A stretch of DNA of 64,000 nucleotides from Lathyrus oleraceus (GCF_024323335.1 NC_066585.1:345531846-345595845); one strand, 5' to 3'. Positions 9,488-21,238 are shown, counted from the first letter of the stretch. Program-made: numbers and translations. Notes: generated by a model from the letters alone, not told the origin.

Positions 9488-10010
9488 ATGGTGGTTGTGT
9501 AGTATTGACCTGCGAGACATCGGACTCGTTAGGTTGATGCGAGAACCCCACTCAGATGAGATCCCTTGAAAGTATTACTGTCTTACGATTAGTCGTTTTG
9601 GCGGTGATACTTTCAACCTCGATCTATGATTCTGAGGACCTTTTGTAGAACCCTGAACCTATGGCTTTTAGGACCGATGGTTGTGTAGTGTTAACCTATC
9701 AGACTTAGGACTCGTTGGGTTAATACGAAGACCTCACTCAGAATAGATCATTTTTGAGGATATTATTGTCTTACGAGTAGTCGTTCTGACGATAATATTA
9801 TCAGGTGTGATCCATGACTCTGGGAACCGTGTCTAGAACCGTGGAGTCGATGGTTGTGTAGTATTGACCTACGAGACTTAGGACTCGTTGGGTTAATACA
9901 AAGACCTCACCTAGAATAGATCCTTTTTAAGATATTATTGTCTTACGGTTAGTCGTTCTGGCAATAATATTCTTGAATTGGGTCCATGACTCTAGGAACC
10001 TTTTAAACCC
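9488..10010 (+). repeat. three ~175-bp leader repeats with paired stem-loops
   Basis: Copies start near 9488, 9676 and 9849 with (G)ATGGTTGTGTAGT. Each has a first hairpin (arms such as TTGACCT/AGGTTGA at 9505-9537; TTAACCT/GGGTTAA in copy 2) and a second with loop core CTTACG..TAGTCGTT. The second-stem arms are GAAAGTATTACTG/CGGTGATACTTTC (9568-9614), ATATTATTGT/ACGATAATAT (9760-9798), and a 12-bp one-bulge stem in copy 3 (about 9928-9975). Stems differ in sequence yet stay paired. No ORF lies here. The rest of 9261-10149 shows nothing else I recognise. Confidence 0.7.
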
Positions 10011-10149
10011 TAGAGCCTACCTGTGTTTGGTTTTCCTATTCCTGGAACCTTTCCTCCACGAAGTAATTAATCAGAATGTTCCAATGATCACCTACCCAAC
10101 TGTACATACATAAACATAAAACATTTCATAATCATAACACATTTGACAT

Positions 10150-12180
10150 GTGCATATTTTCAAGGGACCTAAAGACTCGTTTGATTGCAGGCATTCAGAA
10201 GACATAGGTAGTAATCAAAAAAGTACTTATTCATTCAAGTTCAGGAATCCAAAGCTAGGATTGATTAAGGGGTTGATCTCAGATGTGAAAAAAATCAGAA
10301 GGAACAACTTTTGTGTTGAGTATGGTGACCTGTTGACTATCATGAACACCGAGGTGGATGCTTGGGCCATTTTCACTTTGGCACAATTCTATGATCCTCC
10401 CTTGCGGTGTTTCACATTCCAGGACTTCCAGTTGGCGCCAACACTGGAAGAGTTCTCACATATAGCAAACATTGGTATCAAGGATGAAATCCCTTACACC
10501 GGTCTAGGGGAACTACCTACACATCAACAAATAGGTTCAGCTATACATCTAGATAAAGCGGAAGTGAAAGCTAATCTTGGACCAAAAGGAGACACTTCAG
10601 GTTTCACTTTGAAGTTCTTAGTGGGAAAAGCTTCAGATTTCAAAAGTAAAGAAGATTGGGTCGCTTTCAATGTTGTGTTAGCCTTGATACTCTATGGGAT
10701 TGTCTTATTCCCGAACATTGATGACTTCGTGGACATGACTGCTATACGCATTTTCTTGCTCAAGAATCCCATTCCCACCTTGCTTGCAGATGTTTATCAT
10801 TCTATCCATTGGAGAAATGAGAAGAAGGGGGGGATGATCCAATGTTGCGCTCCTTTACTGTATAAATGGTTCTTATCTTACTTACCAAGCGAAGGGCCTT
10901 TTGTTCAGAACAAGGATAACCTCAAGTGGTCTCAAAAAATCATGTCTCTCACTGCCAATGACATCACCTGGTACTCTCGTGTTTATGATGATGTGGACAT
11001 AATCGTCAAATGTGGCAACTTCCATAATGTGCCACTCATAGGAACTCGAGGTTGCATCAATTACAATCCTGAGCTTGCTATGCGGCAACTTGGGTTTCCT
11101 ATGAATGACAAACCAGAAGACAAGTTGTTAGAAGGTTTCTTGCTGGGAGAAGGAGAGAAGGACTTTGATTTGGTGAAGAGGATAGGTCGTGCCTGGACTA
11201 AAGTTCGTAGAGAAGGAAAAAGGGAGCGTGGAAAGAAGAATGGTATAGCTAGAGGGCCATATACAAGTTGGGTCCAAGCCAGAGCTTCTCAAGACAAACT
11301 ACCATACCCTTATGAGCCTCCAATGCATACAAATCCTCCAGAACCTACTCACGTCACTATAGAGGAAGCTAAAGAGCTCAAAGTTGTCATCCAAAGTTTG
11401 GAAAAAGAGAATGAAGAGCTACGATTGAACCTTCTCCGAATTACTGAAGAAAGGGATAATCATAAGTGGGAGCTTGGGCGGAAGAAAACACAACTTCAAG
11501 CAAATGTGGAAAGGACTGATAAGGAGGAATATAAGAGAAAAAGAGTCAAACAGGGGTTAGATCAGGCTGAGAGCTGTTTGAATACCGTCAAAAGCCAACT
11601 GAAAGAGGCTGAGAGGGATTGTCGTGAGAAAGAGAAATGGTGGAAGCTCGCCACAAAACAAAAGAAGGAGATAAGAGAGACGCTTGAGGCTGAGATAGCC
11701 AACCTCAGTGTTTCACTCTGTGAATCAAAAGAAAGGGAAGAACGAGAACGCCGCAGTAAAGAGAGTGGTCTGGCTGTTATTCAGGTTACACCTGAAATGT
11801 GGAAAGGAAAGTGCCAGGAGGCTGAAAATGCTAATGAGTGGGAACGATACTGGAGAGACCGACATGACTCTTTGCTACAAGAAGGTGAAGATTGGATGAA
11901 CGCAAGGGAAAATGTGAATGCTAGTTTGGCAGCCTGTGAGGAAACCATCCAGTTTTTACATGAACAAAGAAATGAGTATCGAGACAAGTTTGCTAGTTTG
12001 ATAGACTTCTGTAATGGCATGGCTACGAATGTGCCTTTGATGCTAAGATGTGCTTTGGAAGACATAGACAATGACAACATCCCTCGTTCAGTGACTGAAT
12101 TTATTTATCTTTGTGAAGACATGATGAAAAGGTTCAAAGGAGAGTTGGAAGATCTCAACAAACAGAAGCCTGCAGTTTGA
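10150..12180 (+). CDS. Ogre extra ORF1 (upstream of gag)
   Basis: An open frame of 676 codons between the leader and gag, the position of the lineage-specific ORF1 of Ogre/Tat elements, whose function is unknown. The frame opens at a GTG after a TGA; the first in-frame ATG is at 10342 (residue 65), so translation start or a leader splice is unsettled (a TTGATTGCAG acceptor-like site ends at 10189). Residues about 60-360 form a globular part with FYDPPLRCFTFQDFQLAPTL, reminiscent of the plant-mobile-domain/DUF7745-type proteins (recollection, not searched). Residues 400-675 are highly charged (KEREERERRSK) and predicted coiled coil. Intact here, unlike gag. It lies 367 bp upstream of gag in another frame. 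No membrane segment is visible. Confidence 0.8.
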   Translation: MHIFKGPKDSFDCRHSEDIGSNQKSTYSFKFRNPKLGLIKGLISDVKKIRRNNFCVEYGDLLTIMNTEVDAWAIFTLAQFYDPPLRCFTFQDFQLAPTLEEFSHIANIGIKDEIPYTGLGELPTHQQIGSAIHLDKAEVKANLGPKGDTSGFTLKFLVGKASDFKSKEDWVAFNVVLALILYGIVLFPNIDDFVDMTAIRIFLLKNPIPTLLADVYHSIHWRNEKKGGMIQCCAPLLYKWFLSYLPSEGPFVQNKDNLKWSQKIMSLTANDITWYSRVYDDVDIIVKCGNFHNVPLIGTRGCINYNPELAMRQLGFPMNDKPEDKLLEGFLLGEGEKDFDLVKRIGRAWTKVRREGKRERGKKNGIARGPYTSWVQARASQDKLPYPYEPPMHTNPPEPTHVTIEEAKELKVVIQSLEKENEELRLNLLRITEERDNHKWELGRKKTQLQANVERTDKEEYKRKRVKQGLDQAESCLNTVKSQLKEAERDCREKEKWWKLATKQKKEIRETLEAEIANLSVSLCESKEREERERRSKESGLAVIQVTPEMWKGKCQEAENANEWERYWRDRHDSLLQEGEDWMNARENVNASLAACEETIQFLHEQRNEYRDKFASLIDFCNGMATNVPLMLRCALEDIDNDNIPRSVTEFIYLCEDMMKRFKGELEDLNKQKPAV

Positions 12181-12547
12181 CCTTTTTTTTATGTTGTACT
12201 TTCCTTTATGTTTGAAAGAATATTTTGTACTCAATCCTTGTACTCTATTTTGAATTGAATGAATGAAGGATTTTGAGTTTCTTTTGTACAAAAAAGTTTG
12301 GTTCCATTCTTGTTTTATTCCCCGTGATCTCTTTGAATGCTTGCTAAGTTACAAGGAATCTGACACGGTTCCCTGAAAATAAAATTGAACATAAGCATAA
12401 AAGACATTTTTAAATCCACGTGCATTAACATATGCATCATGCATTTCATTTCTCAAAACAAAAACTCATTCCATTTTTCCTCGTGTCCAGTAGTTCAAGC
12501 TGATTCCTCAACGTGCATACGCTACTCGCTCCAACACAAGAAGAATC
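12181..12547 (+). other. ORF1-gag spacer of Ogre
   Basis: AT-rich noncoding spacer between the ORF1 stop and the gag ATG at 12548. I see no promoter or repeat that I would defend. Confidence 0.6.
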
Positions 12548-15162
12548 ATGGATGTAGTTAGAGAAGAACAAGTTGCCTTCAGAGAGGAGATGGACTCTGT
12601 CAAAAGCAAGATCGAGCAGATCTTTGAGGCTATACAAGCTCTGGCTAGAAGGGAAGAAGAGGCTCGTGTTGTCGTTGCTGCAAGGAACGATGCTCTAGTT
12701 CAAGGGGTTGCTCTTCAGTCTGGACCTTCAGTTCCTATTCCAAATCCCGTTATCTACGGTCTTCCTCCAGGTTTTGTTCCACCGCCTGAAAGAACTCATG
12801 TGCCTCCACCTGCGCATACTTCTGGAGTAGCTGATGGAGTCGTTGCGCAAGGACCTCCGATAGTCAATCAAGTGGTCATTCCCCGCACTGATGAGGAGCT
12901 CCAGGACGAGTTTGAAATGCAGAATTACAATGGAGCTACTCCAGTGGTCATCCCTACTGCTGACCAAGATTCTGAGGCTATCTTGATGTGTCGTGCTCTG
13001 GCCGAAAAGCTAAGAATCTTGGAAGGACATAACTCAACCCGTTTAAGTGCCTTGGAGATGTGTCTAGTCCCAGACATGGTGATTCCTCCAAAATTCAAAA
13101 TGCCTGAATTTGAAAAATGCAAAGGACTCACATGTCCTAACATACATTTGAAAATGTATTGCAGAAAAATGGCTGCCTATGCTAGAGATGATAAGCTCAT
13201 GATCCATTGCTTTCAGGACAGTCTAACTGAGGCATCTTTGGACTGGTACATGCAGTTGGAATGTAGCAACATCCACACTTGGGATGAGTTGGCTGAAGCA
13301 TTCGCAAAGCAATACAAATATAATACTGACATGGCACCAAACCGTACTCAGCTTCAGAGTATGGCCCAGAAAGACAATGAATCTTTTAAAGAATACGCAC
13401 AACGCTGGAGAGAATTGGCTGCAAGGGTGCACCCATCGCTGGTTGATCGTGAATTGATTGACATTTTCATGGGAACCTTGTAAGGCCAATATTATGAAAG
13501 ATTGATCAGTAGTGTGTCCACACGATTTTCTGACATGGTTATCGTGGGAGAAAGAGTAGAAGAAGGACTGAAGAGTGGTAAAATCCAGGGAGGTTCCAGC
13601 AGTCAACCAATCTTGAAGAAGCCTTTCAACGAATTCAAGAGGAATGAGGGTGAGACATGTGCCATTTCTTCTTAGAGGGGGAGACCACCGTACAAAGCTC
13701 CTGCTTCTGTGCCTTATTATTAGTACCCTTACGTAGCGGCTGCTCAATATCCAACCATGCCTTACCGTCCAATTGCTCCTGTTCCTATTCCAGCTCCGGT
13801 ACCTCACTATCAAGTTCCAGTTCCTCAATATCAAGCTCCACAACCTCAGTTCCAGGCTCCTCCACCTCAACATCAACAGAGAATTCAACAGAATAATCAA
13901 CCACGTCCAGTTCAGCAGCAACGACCAAATCAACAAAGGCCATATCAACAGTACAATAATGTGAATACCACTCCTATCCCAATGACTTACACTCAATTGC
14001 TACCGTATCTGATTCAGAATGGGACTGTCGTGCCAAGGGCATTACCTTCAATGCCAAAGCCTCATAATCCTTGGTATGATGAGAATGCTAGATGTGCCTT
14101 TCATGCTAATTCAGAGGGTCATACAACAGAGAATTGCAAAGTGTTTAAGCTCCGGGTCCAAGAGTTGATAGATCAGAAAATATTGTCTTTTGCTGATGTT
14201 CCAAATGTGGGGAATAATCATTTGCCTAAACATGATGGTTCAGATGTCAATGCTATAGAAAGTTCAACTGATGATGAATAGATAAAGAATGTGTTCAAGT
14301 TGAAGACTCTTTTAACAGTGGTCCATGCTAGATTAATGGAAGCAGAAATGATGAATGGAGTACATGATAATTGTGTGGTGTGTTCATCCAACCCTGATCA
14401 GTGTGTTGAATTCAAAATTTGTCTTCAACGTTTGATGGATCAGAGGGTTATTCAGTTCACCAGAGCAAAGATTGATGAGGACGTTGCTGTGATTGTGCCT
14501 GTGTTTGATCAAGAGAGGCTTCCCAAGCCTTTTGTGGTCCCTTATCAGAGAATTGTTGACCTGGAGCCAGTGAAGAAGATTGAGCCCATGGTTATCCATG
14601 TTCCCGCTCCATTCTCATTTGACAGTACCAAAGCCGTGCCTTGGAACTATGAGCCTGTAGTTTATGTGGGTAACAAACCAGTAATCTTGAAAGATCCAGA
14701 TGTGACTAACATCGCTGGAGCTAGTGGTGTGACTCGAAGTGGAAGGGTTTTCGCTCCTGAAGTGATCCCAAACAAAGAAAGTGGACCAACAGTTGAACCA
14801 ACAAATGGGAAAGAGGTGAATCCTCCTGAAGCAGGAGAAGGCTCATCTAAAAAAGTAGTGACTGTTGAAGAGGATAAAGAATTCTTGAAGATCATCAAGA
14901 AGAGTGATTACAAGGTCGTAGATCAGCTCAACCAAACTCCTCCAAAAATATCCATTCTTTCTCTACTTATGAGTTCTGAGGCTCATAAGACTGCTCTATT
15001 GAAGTTCTTGAACGAAGCTTATGTGGCAGAAGATATCAGTGTTATTCAGTTTGATAATGTGGTTGCTAATCTCAATGCTAGTAGTTGTTTGATGTTCACT
15101 GATGATGATTTACCCCCTAATGGGCAAGAACATAATATGGCGCTTCATATTCCATTCAATGT
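12548..15162 (+). pseudogene. gag: Ogre gag (broken by four in-frame stops)
   Basis: Gag packages element RNA into virus-like particles. The ATG at 12548 opens a 311-codon stretch that includes the retrotransposon gag core (about residues 150-311, with SLDWYMQLE and YAQRWRELA). The same frame then continues through TAA 13481, TAG 13673, TAG 13721 and TAG 14279 to about 15162. A Pro/Gln-rich tract (13757-13960) precedes a zinc-knuckle-like C-x2-H-x5-G-H-x4-C motif (about 14095-14139). Beyond 14282 the linker has VTRSGRVFAPE and RLIM-poor acidic sequence, then the protease. TAA/TAG at former Gln-type positions is consistent with C-to-T decay. The frame changes near 15150-15162, by comparison of the two overlapping frames. 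Confidence 0.85.
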
Positions 15163-15980
15163 ACAGATGTCACTTTGGCTCGAGTACTGGTAGATACAGG
15201 TTCATCCTTGAACGTGTTACCTAAGACTACCCTAGCACAATTGAATATTGAAGGGGTGCAGATGAGACCCAGTGCTTTGATAGTGAAAGCTTTTGATGGG
15301 TCTAAGCGAACAATTATTGGGGAGATTGACCTCCCAATCCTGATTGGCCCTCAAACTTTCCGTATTACCTTCCAGGTAATGGATATTAGGCCTGCCTATA
15401 GCTGTCTGTTAGGTAGACCTTGGATCCATGCTGCTGGAGCTGTCACCTCGACACTTCACCAAAAGCTGAAGTTTGTTACTTCTGGTAAGCTGGTATCAGT
15501 ATCCGGAGAGGAAGATATTTTCGTCAGCCATTTGACTTCTTTCAGATACATTGAAGTAGGTGAAGACATTGTTGAAACTCCTCTCCAAGCCCTTGAAGTG
15601 GTCAATGTGGTCCAGACTAAGCTGAAACTTGTTGAAGAACCCAAGGGGGTCATGACCTCGTGGAAGAGTGTGAAAGCTGCAATTGAAACTGGTTGCCCTG
15701 GAAGTTGGGGCACAGTGATTGAACTACCAGAGAAGAAAGACAAGTGTGGATTAGGATATCAGCCATCTATTGAACTTTTCAAAGATCAAAAGATACATCA
15801 GGGGAAGGTTCCTAGCATCCAGGAAATATTCTCCAAAGCTGGTTTCCGAAGTGATGATCAAGTGAATGCTCTTGAAGATGAAGATCTAGATTTGTCCAAG
15901 ATGGTGTTTTGTGGACCTCCGGATGCTGCTCTCACTAACTGGAAGGCAACAGATGTTCCGGATATAGTTTCTTGTTCAAA
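15163..15980 (+). pseudogene. pro: Ogre protease, exon 1 end (frameshifted from gag)
   Basis: An aspartic protease that would cut the polyprotein. In frame 1 it reads ARVLVDTGSSLNVLP, with the catalytic DTG near 15187, and a flap/C-terminal hydrophobic motif SCLLGRPWIHAAGA near 15400. The domain itself is open, but upstream gag is in another frame, so a small indel at about 15150-15162 has uncoupled it. The frame would stop at TAA 15982-15984 unless the intron starting at 15981 is removed. Confidence 0.85.
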
Positions 15981-16235
15981 GTAATTTACTGTTTTCTAAA
16001 ACATCCAATGTCATGCCCAAGGCATATGGATAGCTTTGTAGGGCCCATTTTGTGTTAATATTTAAGCCTTGTCATCAATACAAAGCACATTTTTTGAGAT
16101 CCCTGTCTTTCATCTTTTTAATTTATTTATTTTTTTACAAACAAATAAACAACAACAAAAATATGGCAATTTTTGTTTCACATCACTTTCATTTTTCAAA
16201 ATCTTCCTCTAAAAAGAAAAATCATTTCCATGCAG
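15981..16235 (+). other. Ogre intron between protease and reverse transcriptase
   Basis: A 255-bp GT-AG interval: donor CAAA|GTAATT at 15981, acceptor CATGCAG| ending 16235, AT-rich and full of stops inside. Splicing joins two bases of one codon to the first base after the acceptor (phase 2) and leaves the protease frame continuous with the pol frame, which is open from 16236. A spliced intron at this place is established for Ogre elements; the precise sites are my reading. Confidence 0.8.
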
Positions 16236-19200
16236 ATCATTAATAACTGGATCCATTGAACACGACAATGCTATAATTCCCTATGACTTCGACCTCCCGA
16301 CTAACCAAGCTGAAGAGGATGGTAAGGAAGACTACGAACTCCCAGAAGAGTTGACCAGACTTTTGAAACAAGAGGAAAAGATGATTCAGCCTCATCAGGA
16401 ACCAGTGGATGTGATCAATCTGGGGACTGAGGAGGATAGAAAGGAAGTCAAGGTCGGAACTGCTTTGAAAAAAAATGTGAAGGAGGAACTAGTCAAGCTA
16501 CTACATGAATATGTGGATGTGTTTGCCTGGTTATATCAGGATATGCCAGGACTCGACACCGACATAGTTGTGCACAAGCTGCCGTTGAAGCCGGAATGCC
16601 CGCCCATCAAGCAGAAGTTGAGAAGAACTCGACCAGACATGGCTGTCAAGATCAGAGAAGAGGTCAAGAAGCAGTTTGATGCAGGTTTTCTAGCTGTTGC
16701 AACTTATCCACAGTGGATTGCTAATATTGTGCTAGTTCCGAAGAAAGATGGGAAAGTTCGAATGTGTGTAGACTACAGAGACCTGAATAGAGCTAGTCCC
16801 AAAGATGATTTTCCTTTACCTCACATTGATGTATTGGTAGATAACACAGCTCAGTTCTCTGTATTCTCCTTCATGGACGGATTCTCAGGATATAATCAGA
16901 TTAAAATGTCTCCCGAAGATATGGAGAAAACAACTTTCATTACACCATGGGGCACTTTCTGTTATAGGGTAATGCCTTTCGGCCTGAAAAATGCTGGGGC
17001 AACCTATCAAAGGGCCATGGTGACTCTTTTCCATGATATGATGCACAAGGAGATTGAAGTCTATGTGGATTACATGATTGCTAAGTCTCAGACAGAAGAG
17101 GAGCATGTTATTCATCTGAAGAAGTTGTTTGTAAGATTGAGGAAATACAGATTGCGCTTAAACCCTGCTAAATGCATTTTTGGAGTCAGATCTGGAAAGC
17201 TTCTAGGATTCATTGTGAGCCAGAGAGGCATAGAAGTTGATCCTGACAAAGTCAAAGCTATTCAAGAGATGCCAGCACCTCGGTCAGAGAAGCAAGTCCG
17301 TGGTTTCTTGGGCAGATTGAACTATATTTCCATATTCATCTCGCATCTGACATCCACTTGCGAGCCAATTTTCAAGTTGTTAAGAAAAGATCAAGCCGTT
17401 AGGTGGAACGATGATTGCCAGAGTGCATTCGATAAAATCAAACAGTATCTACAAGAACCACCAATCTTAGTGCCACCAGATCCAGGAAGGCCTCTCATTA
17501 TGTATTTGACAGTACTCGATGAATCCATGGGATGTGTACTGGGGCAACACGATGAGACGGGTAGAAAAGAGCATGTTATCTACTACCTGAGCAAGAAGTT
17601 TACAGAATGTGAAATCAGGTACTCCATGCTAGAAAATACTTGTTGTGCATTAGCATGGGCTGCTCGTCGTCTGAGACAGTATATGATTTGTCATACAACA
17701 ATGTTAATATCCAAGATGGATCCCATCAAGTACATCTTCGAGAAACCTGGATTAACTGGAAGAATCGCTCGCTGGCAAATGTTATTATCAGAATATGACA
17801 TTCAGTATGTAACTCAAAAGGCCATTAAGGGTAGTGTGTTATCAGAGTACCTTGCGCACCAGCCAGTGGAGGACTATCAATCGATGAGACTCGACTTCCC
17901 AGATGAAGTTGCCATGTACATAAGAGACTATGAGATTCCAGGCCTGGAAGAAGGACCCGAACCAGGATTGCGGTGGACGCTCGTGTTTGATGGTGCCTCA
18001 AATGCATTGGGTAATGGAATTGGGGATGTTATAACTTCTCCAAAGGATTTTCATCTTCCCTTCACGGCAAGGTTATGTTTCCAATGCACCAATAACATGG
18101 CGGAGTATGAAGCATGTATCTTGGGAATTGAAGCAGCTATTGACCTACGAATCAAGATTCTTAAGGTGTATGGAGACTCAGCACTTGTCATCTATCAAAT
18201 CAAAGGAGATTGGGAGACCCGCCATCCCAATTTGATCCCATACCGAGAGCATGTCATGAAGCTAATCCCCTACTTTGATGAGATTAATTTCCATCATATT
18301 CCTAGGGAGGAGAATCAGCTAGCCGATGCCTTGGCTACTCTATCATCTATGTTCAAGGTCAAGTGGGCTAACGAATCACCTGCTATTACAATTCAACGTC
18401 TAGACGAGCCAGCACATTGCTTGGTAGTTGAAGCAGAAATAGATGAAAAGCCTTGGTTTTATGACATCAAGCGATATCTTGAGAAGCATGAGTATCCAAA
18501 TGATGCATCCATCACAGACAAAAAGACCTTGAGGAAATTATCAACCAATTTCTTCCTAAGTGGTGGTGTTCTATACAAAAGAAACTTTGATTTAGTTCTG
18601 CTCAGATGCGTGGATAGACACGAAGCCGACCTACTCATCAAAGAAATCCACGAAGGTTCTTTCGGCATTCATGCAAACAGACATGTAATGGCGAAGAAAA
18701 TCCTTAGAGCTGGTTACTATTGGTTGACAATGGAAACAGATTGTTACCACTATGCCAGGAAATGCCACAAGTGCCAAATTTATGCTGACAAGGTGCACGT
18801 GCCACCTACTCCTCTGAATGTTTTATCAGCTCCATGGCCATTCTCTATGTGGGGCATAGACGTGATTGGTATGATTGAGCCTAAAGCTGCAAATGGACAT
18901 CGGTTCATTCTGGTTGCCATTGACTACTTCACTAAGTGGGTAGAAGCAGCTTCTTATGCCAATGTAACAAAGCAAGTCGTCACTCGATTTATCAAGAAAG
19001 AGATAATTTGTCGCTACGGAACTCCTAGCAAGATTATCACTGATAATGGATCAAATCTGAATAATAAGATGATGAAGGAGTTGTGCGAGAATTTCAAGAT
19101 TGAACATCATAACTCGTCACCTTATAGGCCAAAGATGAACGGAGTTGTAGAGGCAGCTAACAAGAATATCAAGAAGATCATTCAGAAGATGGTGAAAACT

Positions 19201-19701
19201 TATAAAGATTGGCACGAGATGCTACCCTTTGCTTTGCACGGATATCGAACAGGTGTTCGCACTTCAACAGGGGCAACCCCTTTCTCACTAGTCTATGGCA
19301 TGGAGGCTGTGCTACCGATAGAAGTTGAGATCCCCTCATTGAGAGTCTTGATGGAGACAAAATTAGAAGAAGCAGAATGGATTCAAACCAGATTTGACCA
19401 GCTCAATCTAATCGAAGAAAAGAGGATGACAGCGTTGTGTCATGGTCAGTTATATCAGAGGAGACTCAAGCGGGCGTTTGATAAGAAGGTACGACCTCGA
19501 GAGTTTAATGTAGGTGAACTAGTTTTGAAAAAGATAATCTCCCTCCAGAAGGATTCACGTGGCAAGTGGATTCCAAACTATGAAGGGACATTTATGGTGA
19601 AGAAAGCTTTCTCTAGTGGAGCTTTAGTTCTCACGAACATGGACGGAGAAGAGTTGACACACCCCGTCAATTCTGATGCAGTCAGAAAGTATTATGCCTA
19701 A
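16236..19701 (+). CDS. pol: Ogre pol exon 2: RT, RNase H, second RNase H, integrase
   Basis: Open from the intron acceptor to TAA at 19699-19701, about 1154 codons. Domains (nt): RT about 16600-17250 with MCVDYRDLNRASPKDDFPLP and FGLKNAGATYQR; RNase H about 17490-17870; archaeal-type second RNase H about 17970-18350 with Asp (FDGAS), Glu (NMAEYEACI), Asp (GDSALVI) and Asp (QLADALA); INT with an HHCC zinc finger (about 18670-18780) and D, D, E in GIDVIG, ITDNGSN and VVEAANK (18856-19160). The dual RNase H is typical of Tat/Ogre. The RT active site reads YVDYM at 17062-17076 where Y-x-D-D is required, so one catalytic Asp is lost and RT is expected to be inactive even though the frame is intact. 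Confidence 0.93.
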
Positions 19702-19727
19702 GAAAAAGATATGGATAATAAAAGCTC

Positions 19728-19922
19728 GCTAAGTTGAAAACCCGAAAGGGTGACTTAGGCAAAAAATGAGCATCCCGGTGAGTTGAAAACCCGAAAGGGC
19801 GGCTCAGACAAAAATTAGGGATAAACAAAAATTAAGCCCGGTAAGTCGAAAACCCGAAAGGGCGGCTTAAGCAAAAAAGGGTAAAATCTCCCGGTGAACT
19901 GAAACTCTTAAGGAGCAGTTCA
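19728..19922 (+). repeat. four tandem two-tier stem-loops after the integrase stop
   Basis: Each unit has an outer stem, GAAA linker, and an inner CCC-GAAA-GGG hairpin. Outer stems: CTAAGTTG/TGACTTAG (19729-19758), TGAGTTG/CGGCTCA (19779-19806), TAAGTCG/CGGCTTA, and GTGAACTG/CAGTTCAC (19893-19922), the last with inner CTC/GAG. All four stems differ but each is self-complementary (with G-T wobbles), which is covariation within one molecule. The units are 26 bp after the stop codon. Confidence 0.7.
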
Positions 19923-21238
19923 CGCAAAAGTTAGGGAATATCCAAAAGCATAATACTGCAGCGACACAAGTCAACACTGCAACAAAGCTCAGATGGAAGA
20001 AAACAGTCCAATTACCATCTCCAGAAGCAAAGTAATGAGGACTAGAGGACATAGGGGAAAATAGAAAAGTTGTATTTCGTTGGAAAATCAGTTGAATTTT
20101 TGTTGTCGTTTACTTGCTTTCTTTCTCTGTAATCTCCTCTTAGAGGGGTTTACATCTTCATGAACCCCATGTATGAGTTATTCTTCTCATCAAATAAAAT
20201 TGTTCAGTTGAACATTGACTTACCAATTATTTCTGTTTTCTGCTTAATGTCGCTTTTATTTTTGATAAGATAAAAACATTAAATAGTGGAAACGACAAAG
20301 CTTTTGAAAACTTTAATTTGTTTTGATTTTGAAAGTATAAAAGAAATGTTTGTTGGTTTACAATAATGCATCTGGTTCACAAGACGTGGGACATTTCCTA
20401 GATCATTGTAAGCTAAAGCAAGTTTGAAGTGGGTTTTATTCCAGAAGCAAGAAGTCCTCATTGAAGCCCGCTTGGCAGAAAGGCAGAAATCAGAATTTTT
20501 TTGCAACAAAAGATCATCTTCATGGTGACAAAACTATCCAAGACAAGGCGTTGGGGAATCCGAGCTTGATACCCACAAAATGCATAAACTAATATATTCA
20601 TACTTTCACATTCATTTTGCATATCATGTACAAAAACAGATCATGCATAAACCTCATCCGAATTCAACAACCTCTCAAGAAAGTTTTGTGTAATCCTCAG
20701 CAAACCGAGATTCAAGGGGTGTGTGTTCTCAGGAGTAGAACAATTATTCTCTTCAGTAAGTACTTTCAGAATTTGATCATTTGTTGGCATTGATTCTTAA
20801 GATGAATTTCTTCCCTAGCAAGGTGATTGATGTTCTCCCATTGGAAATACGGTGTCAACGGAATTTCTGCTTGGTTTCCCCAGTAGATAACTTCCCACAG
20901 AGTTTCTCCAACATTATATTTTCTCCAGCAAAATTTCATAAACTCCCCAAGCGAGTTTCATACCAATAGGATTCCTTGAGAAAGGTATCCCCAACAACAT
21001 TATCTCCAACGAGTCTCTTGTGTGTTTATTTCCCAGAGAGTCTCTTATATTCCTCAACAGGTTTCTTCAATCAATCCTCAGAAGAGTTAGTGTTCCATGA
21101 TGATCTACTATACGATGGAGCATTAGATTGGACCTGTCAGTTCGATAATTGAGAGTAGGGTTAATCCTTTTGAATATCATTAACTTTTCATCCCCAGCAA
21201 GTCTCCGGGATCTTCTCATTCCCCAGAAGAGTCTTCTG

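Noticed and set aside
13223..13996. 257-codon antisense ORF
   Set aside because: Lies opposite Ogre gag; composition mirrors the sense codons and there is no independent support.
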